From Halovenus sp. (lineage in GTDB: Archaea > Halobacteriota > Halobacteria > Halobacteriales > Haloarculaceae): 18,167 bases of DNA. The stretch is from the NCBI GenBank assembly GCA_003551945.1, contig PUNZ01000077.1, positions 1-18,167 of the forward strand, in the 5' to 3' direction. Position numbers and translations under genes: made by a program. Shown here piece by piece: positions 14,861 to 18,167 of the stretch (its first letter is position 1; every line of letters starts with the position of its first letter). The notes beneath the pieces are model-generated. The model made no database searches. It was not told the DNA's origin and saw only the letters and a program-made list of their open reading frames with translations.

Positions 14861-16911
14861 TAGAACCACCACCCTCCATCAATACCCAGCCAAACGAGGA
14901 GCAACAGCAGCCCCAGCGTCAGCAAGGCAGCATAGTTACTGACGATACCAGTCTGAATCTTCCGGAAGCGTTCACCTGCGTACATACTCACTCCACCTGC
15001 TGCGTCGACAAGCCCGTCGATGATACCCTGGTCAAACGTATTTGCACCGCGTGCGATCGGGAGCGTAAACCCGGTTGCGAACCAGACCTGGGCCTCATCC
15101 TGGTAGTAGTTGTTCATCAGCACGGTGCGTACACCTCCGAGTTTGGTCATGTGTGGCTCTGGTTCCGGCGCTCGGTAGAGATACCACGCAACACCCAATC
15201 CGATGACGGCCAACCCGAGTGCGATTGCCCCAGGTCCAAGTGGCGAAAGCGTGGCGGCTTCATAGCCAGCGTACTCAGAGAGGAGGTCACCATAATGCCC
15301 GTATGAGAGGGCGAACTCTGCAGTTCCGTACTCATCGCCGATTGTCGCGCCATCAAGCCATTCAGCAAGGAACAGGTTGTTCTCGCCGATGAACTCCTTG
15401 ATAACACCCATGTTCAACGCACCGGCAAGAACCGAACCGATACCAAGCACGACCAGTGGGAACTTCATGTTCCAACCAATCGAGTGTGGGTCCTCTGCGT
15501 TGGCAGTCCGTGGCTCACCGTGGAAGGTGAGAAAGACCATTCGGAAGGTGTAGAATGCGGTAACGATGACGGCGAGCAATCCAAACCCGTAGGCCACAAA
15601 GAGCACGTCTGCGCCACCAAGTGCATGTTCAAGCGTTTCGAACAATGCCTCGTCTTTCGACCAGAAGCCAGCGAACGGGAAGATACCCGCGAGCGCGAGT
15701 GAACCGGCGAGGAACGTTAGGTAGGTGACGCGCATCTTGTCTTTGAGACCGCCCATTTCCCACATATTCTCTTCATGGTGCATCGCGATGATGACGGCAC
15801 CAGCGCCGAGGAAGAGCAGCGCTTTGAAAATCGCGTGCGTAGTGAGGTGGAACACTGCGGCGACATAGCCACCGCCACCCAGCGCGAGCATCATGTAGCC
15901 ATACTGGGAGATGGTGGAGTATGCGAGCACCTGCTTGAGTTCCTGTTTGACAAGCGCCATCGTCGCGGCAAAGAGCGCCGTGAATCCACCAAGCAGTGCA
16001 AGAATTGCAAGGACGTTCGGCGAGAGTGCATAGAAGCCGTACATCCGGGCAACGAGGTAGACACCTGCGGCAACCATCGTCGCTGCGTGAATCAGTGCCG
16101 AAACTGGCGTTGGACCTTCCATCGCGTCAGGAAGCCAGGTATGCAGTGGGAACTGGGCAGATTTCCCGATGGCACCACCCAGTATGAGCAGCGCCGTAAT
16201 ATCGATAACTTGCTGGGAACTCAGATTGAGGAAGGTGTATTCCGTCCCATCCCCGACCATGTCCGCGGCCTGGTTGATGAACGAATTCTCACCTGCGTAT
16301 GCGGTCGTGCCGAACACAGCAAAGACGGCGACGACACCGACGAGGAAGAAGTAGTCCCCGAATCGGGTGACGAGAAACGCCTTCTTGGCTGCGCTTGGTG
16401 GGCCGTCACGGCGGAACCAAAAGCCAATCAGCAGATACGAACAGAGGCCCACGAGTTCGAAGAAGACGAACGCCATGAGCAGGTTGTCGCTGACAACGAA
16501 CGCCAGCATCGAGAAGGTAAACAGGCTCAAACTAGCATAATATCGTGGAAGGCCTGTCTCTCCCTCGTCGTTCATGTAGCCGAGTGAGAAGACGTGGACG
16601 AGGAACGCAATCAGCGAGACGATAATGAGCATCAACACTGACAGCGGGTCAAACAGGACACCAAACGTCAGTGTAACGCCTTCGCCTTCGAGACCGGCGA
16701 TGAATTCATATAATGTCTCTTGATAGGGACCTGCGCCATCGAGCGCCATCTGGAGTGCAACCCAAATCGAAACGGCGAGCGAAAACCCGGTTGCGACAAT
16801 ACCGGCGAGCGCACCCCGGTATGGCATCCATTTGCCGAAGGCAAGGATAATCAAAAACGAGGCGAGCGGGAACAGAACGATTGCTGGTGCAGTAGAGAAT
16901 ATTTCAGACAT
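14860..16911 (-). CDS. nuoL: Complex I-like quinone reductase subunit L
   Basis: The largest antiporter-like subunit, 683 residues. It is the most distal proton pump of the membrane arm and normally carries a long lateral helix at its C-terminal end. Key residues are visible: Glu152 (FVFFELVGLCSYLLIGFW), Lys250 in IGKSAQFPLHTWLPDAM and ALIHAATMVAAGVYL following it, YSTISQYGYM at 331-340, and HLTTHAIFKALLF at 355-367. The region at about 480-610 is more polar, then two hydrophobic segments follow near the C-terminus. The start is ATG at 16911, one base after the nuoK stop, with GAGGTG about 6 bases upstream. The length is longer than typical bacterial NuoL (about 610-620). Confidence 0.96.
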   Translation of the reverse strand: MSEIFSTAPAIVLFPLASFLIILAFGKWMPYRGALAGIVATGFSLAVSIWVALQMALDGAGPYQETLYEFIAGLEGEGVTLTFGVLFDPLSVLMLIIVSLIAFLVHVFSLGYMNDEGETGLPRYYASLSLFTFSMLAFVVSDNLLMAFVFFELVGLCSYLLIGFWFRRDGPPSAAKKAFLVTRFGDYFFLVGVVAVFAVFGTTAYAGENSFINQAADMVGDGTEYTFLNLSSQQVIDITALLILGGAIGKSAQFPLHTWLPDAMEGPTPVSALIHAATMVAAGVYLVARMYGFYALSPNVLAILALLGGFTALFAATMALVKQELKQVLAYSTISQYGYMMLALGGGGYVAAVFHLTTHAIFKALLFLGAGAVIIAMHHEENMWEMGGLKDKMRVTYLTFLAGSLALAGIFPFAGFWSKDEALFETLEHALGGADVLFVAYGFGLLAVIVTAFYTFRMVFLTFHGEPRTANAEDPHSIGWNMKFPLVVLGIGSVLAGALNMGVIKEFIGENNLFLAEWLDGATIGDEYGTAEFALSYGHYGDLLSEYAGYEAATLSPLGPGAIALGLAVIGLGVAWYLYRAPEPEPHMTKLGGVRTVLMNNYYQDEAQVWFATGFTLPIARGANTFDQGIIDGLVDAAGGVSMYAGERFRKIQTGIVSNYAALLTLGLLLLLVWLGIDGGWWF

Positions 16912-16912
16912 G

Positions 16913-17218
16913 TTACCACCTCATAGTGACGGCTTCTGTGACGTCGATGCCGCCGAAGTTTCTGTTGAGCAAGAGGATAATGCCGATACCAATCGCAACC
17001 TCTGCTGCGGCAAGTGCAATGACAAACAACGCAAACACTTGCCCGGTAAGGTTGCCGTAAAAGAACGCAAACGCAATGAGATTGATGTTTGCTGCGTTAA
17101 CCATCAGCTCAACGGACATCAAAAACATGAGTGCATTGCGGCGAACGAGGATACCGAACACGCCGATGGCGAAGACCGCCGCCGAGAGGATGAGGTAGTA
17201 TTCCGGTGGGACACTCAT
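16913..17218 (-). CDS. nuoK: Complex I-like quinone reductase subunit K
   Basis: A 101-residue membrane subunit with three helices that forms part of the central proton path. It has the two buried glutamates of the family, Glu37 in MSVELMVNAANINL and Glu73 in AAAEVAIGIGI, equivalent to Glu36 and Glu72 as I recall them in E. coli NuoK. Length matches the family exactly. The ATG overlaps the nuoJ2 stop (TGATG, one base), and a purine-rich GAGGAGGGGG lies upstream. It is followed by nuoL after one base. Confidence 0.95.
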   Translation of the reverse strand: MSVPPEYYLILSAAVFAIGVFGILVRRNALMFLMSVELMVNAANINLIAFAFFYGNLTGQVFALFVIALAAAEVAIGIGIILLLNRNFGGIDVTEAVTMRW

Positions 17219-17532
17219 CAGTTATCCCCCTCCTCGTCCCGTTTTGCGGTCATCAACGCCCCATCGAGGGCCGCGTCGAGCGTGATTGCAATGAGAATCA
17301 ATGCAACAAGGAATGCCTCCGTGTTCTCGAAAACAGCTTCCGATCCTGCCGCGGCGGGTTCACCGATAAGCGCGTATCCAATCCCGCTGACGATGCTAAC
17401 ATCGGGGAATCCGTCCGCAGCGCCAAACTCACCGGCGAGTATGGTCGCAGTGAGGACTCCAAACAGCCCAACAGCGATAACTCCCGGTAGTAGATACCGT
17501 CCGAGTGGAATTAGCTGTGGTCGCGATGTCAT
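17218..17532 (-). CDS. nuoJ2: Complex I-like subunit J, C-terminal half (NuoJ2)
   Basis: A 104-residue protein corresponding to the C-terminal half of NuoJ, with membrane helices at about 13-33 and 71-90 around a polar, Gly/Ala-rich loop. In most bacteria NuoJ is one protein of about 180 residues; here J1 (87) plus J2 (104) add up to that. The start is ATG at 17532, overlapping the nuoJ1 stop by four bases (ATGA). A perfect ribosome site GGAGGTG lies at 17538-17544, inside the end of nuoJ1. That shows J2 is translated as a separate chain and is not a frameshift. The identification rests largely on position and size, since this half is poorly conserved. Confidence 0.85.
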   Translation of the reverse strand: MTSRPQLIPLGRYLLPGVIAVGLFGVLTATILAGEFGAADGFPDVSIVSGIGYALIGEPAAAGSEAVFENTEAFLVALILIAITLDAALDGALMTAKRDEEGDN

Positions 17533-17792
17533 GCTTGCACCTCCACGGTCTCATCCGGCCTCGTCAACATCACACCGAAGGTGATGAGGACGAGGACGCC
17601 GCCGATATAGACCAGAATCTGAATGACGGCCAAGAACTCGGCGCTGAGCATTACATAATGGATTGCAACGCTCGACAACGCAAGGCCGAGAAACAGGGCC
17701 GAATGCCAGACGTCCCGTACGAGGACGACTCCTAAACTGGCGCCGACTGTCACGAGGGCGAAGAGCCCAAATGCGAGTGTCTCCAGTACCAT
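17529..17792 (-). CDS. nuoJ1: Complex I-like subunit J, N-terminal half (NuoJ1)
   Basis: An 87-residue protein with three membrane helices corresponding to the N-terminal half of NuoJ. The conserved segment AEFLAVIQILVYIGGVLVL is present at about 51-69. The start is set at ATG 17792. The frame stays open upstream to 17906, but the extra 38 residues are hydrophilic and unlike NuoJ. It is the first nuo gene here. Upstream lies a spacer and then a divergent FAD reductase gene, not nuoI, which normally precedes it in haloarchaea. Translational coupling with nuoJ2 is clear (ATGA overlap). Confidence 0.9.
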   Translation of the reverse strand: MVLETLAFGLFALVTVGASLGVVLVRDVWHSALFLGLALSSVAIHYVMLSAEFLAVIQILVYIGGVLVLITFGVMLTRPDETVEVQA

Positions 17793-17814
17793 CCTTAGTG
17801 GAAATCCTACCGGA

Positions 17815-17825
17815 GTGCTTTTGAA
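17815..17825 (-). promoter_or_regulatory. Weak TATA-like element for the nuoJ1 transcript
   Basis: The minus strand reads TTCAAAAGC around here, centred about 27 bases before the nuoJ1 ATG at 17792. It is a poor match to the archaeal consensus but is in the right place for a leaderless transcript of the six nuo genes. Confidence 0.25.
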
Positions 17826-17969
17826 GATTCCCCTTTTGTTCGCTTTCTTAGAAACGTAAATCAAGCTGAATTCTTCGATTGACAGGTGCGAGGGCACCAA
17901 TCCCATGGTGGACGAATATGCAGTAGGAGGCCCTTACTTCGGCAGTATTCTTATTCTATTCGACGAGAA

Positions 17970-17990
17970 GCAAAAGCCCCAGCGGGGCTA
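17970..17990 (-). terminator. Terminator-like hairpin in the nuoJ1 / reductase spacer
   Basis: AGCCCC (17975-17980) and GGGGCT (17984-17989) form a perfect 6-base GC-rich stem with a 3-base loop. On the minus strand it is followed directly by TTTTG, so it looks like an intrinsic terminator for minus-strand transcription entering the nuo region. No gene on the minus strand is visible between the reductase start and this hairpin. It could also act as a binding site about 40-55 bases before the reductase ATG. Confidence 0.4.
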
Positions 17991-17999
17991 ATCGTGAAT

Positions 18000-18008
18000 G
18001 CTATACAA
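18000..18008 (+). promoter_or_regulatory. TATA-like box for the FAD reductase gene
   Basis: GCTATACAA is a reasonable TATA element centred about 25 bases before the ATG at 18029, implying a leaderless transcript. GAGGT directly abuts the start codon, too close to act as a normal ribosome site. Confidence 0.4.
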
Positions 18009-18028
18009 CACGAGAGAAATACTGAGGT

Positions 18029-18167
18029 ATGTACGACCTCATCGTTGTCGGGGCCGGTCCTGCTGGTTCACGACTAGCACGGCGGATGGCTGAACGCGGA
18101 CTCGATGTGGTCGCTTTCGAACAAGGAGTGGTTGGAGAGCCGCTTGCGTGTTCGGGACACGTTAGTA
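18029..18167 (+). CDS. FAD-dependent geranylgeranyl-reductase-family protein (partial)
   Basis: Only the first 46 residues are in the window. They begin with MYDLIVVGAGPAGSRLARRM, the dinucleotide-binding G-x-G-x-x-G fold for FAD. The acidic residue closing that fold is Glu31 (FEQ). PLACSGH at about 38-44 fits the P-x-x-C-x-G motif of the geranylgeranyl reductase family. Members saturate prenyl chains of archaeal lipids, quinones or other isoprenoids. The substrate cannot be decided from this fragment. It diverges from nuoJ1. Confidence 0.8.
   Translation, partial: MYDLIVVGAGPAGSRLARRMAERGLDVVAFEQGVVGEPLACSGHVS

Noticed and set aside
15775..16587. Long + strand open frame of 270 codons opposite nuoL
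   Set aside because: It is antisense to nuoL, whose conserved residues are intact. The Glu/His/Arg-rich translation looks like a reverse-strand image of membrane helices.

Overview
The window reads as a chromosomal segment of a halophilic archaeon (class Halobacteria). The basis is the acid-rich proteins, a Tat-type twin-arginine lipoprotein, the absence of clear Shine-Dalgarno sites at first genes but TATA-like boxes about 25 bases before several starts, an archaeal methionyl-tRNA synthetase, a TmcA-type tRNA acetyltransferase, a haloarchaeal-type mevalonate-pathway decarboxylase, and a complex I gene set with nuoJ split in two. Base composition looks moderate rather than extremely GC-rich, which is on the low side for haloarchaea. 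I did not compute it and do not name a genus. No tRNA, rRNA, CRISPR array, insertion sequence or origin was recognised, and no gap between genes exceeds about 250 bases.

Layout. 1-114 is the tail of an unidentified + strand gene. 233-775 (-) is a secreted lipoprotein that diverges from metS (903-3041, +). A minus-strand series follows: a four-helix membrane protein (3085-3546), a PiT-family phosphate permease (3607-4794), SppA-like protease (4908-5903), a DUF456 membrane protein (5970-6446), tmcA (6453-8741) and mvaD (8783-9763). Transcription runs from mvaD leftward. The mvaD-tmcA-DUF456 part is tightly packed. An Eis-like acetyltransferase (9896-11101, +) diverges from mvaD. A small membrane protein (11128-11634, -) lies after the distal half of the complex I operon: nuoN, M, L, K, J2 and J1 on the minus strand, transcribed J1 to N (17792 down to 11760) with overlaps or 1-base gaps. 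Divergent from nuoJ1 is the beginning of a FAD-dependent geranylgeranyl-reductase-family gene (18029 to the window edge).

Function. The right half encodes the proton-pumping membrane arm of a complex I-like quinone reductase (the antiporter-like subunits NuoL, NuoM and NuoN plus NuoK and NuoJ). The expected upstream genes nuoA to nuoI are not next to nuoJ1, so the operon appears split. The centre holds housekeeping genes for isoprenoid precursor synthesis, tRNA modification, membrane protein turnover and phosphate uptake. The left side holds translation (metS). I found no clear novel defence or mobile system. The points most worth a second look are the split nuo operon facing a prenyl reductase, a terminator-like hairpin in that spacer, PiT signatures lacking their usual aspartate, an Eis homologue that keeps the key Eis features, and several inverted repeats at promoters.
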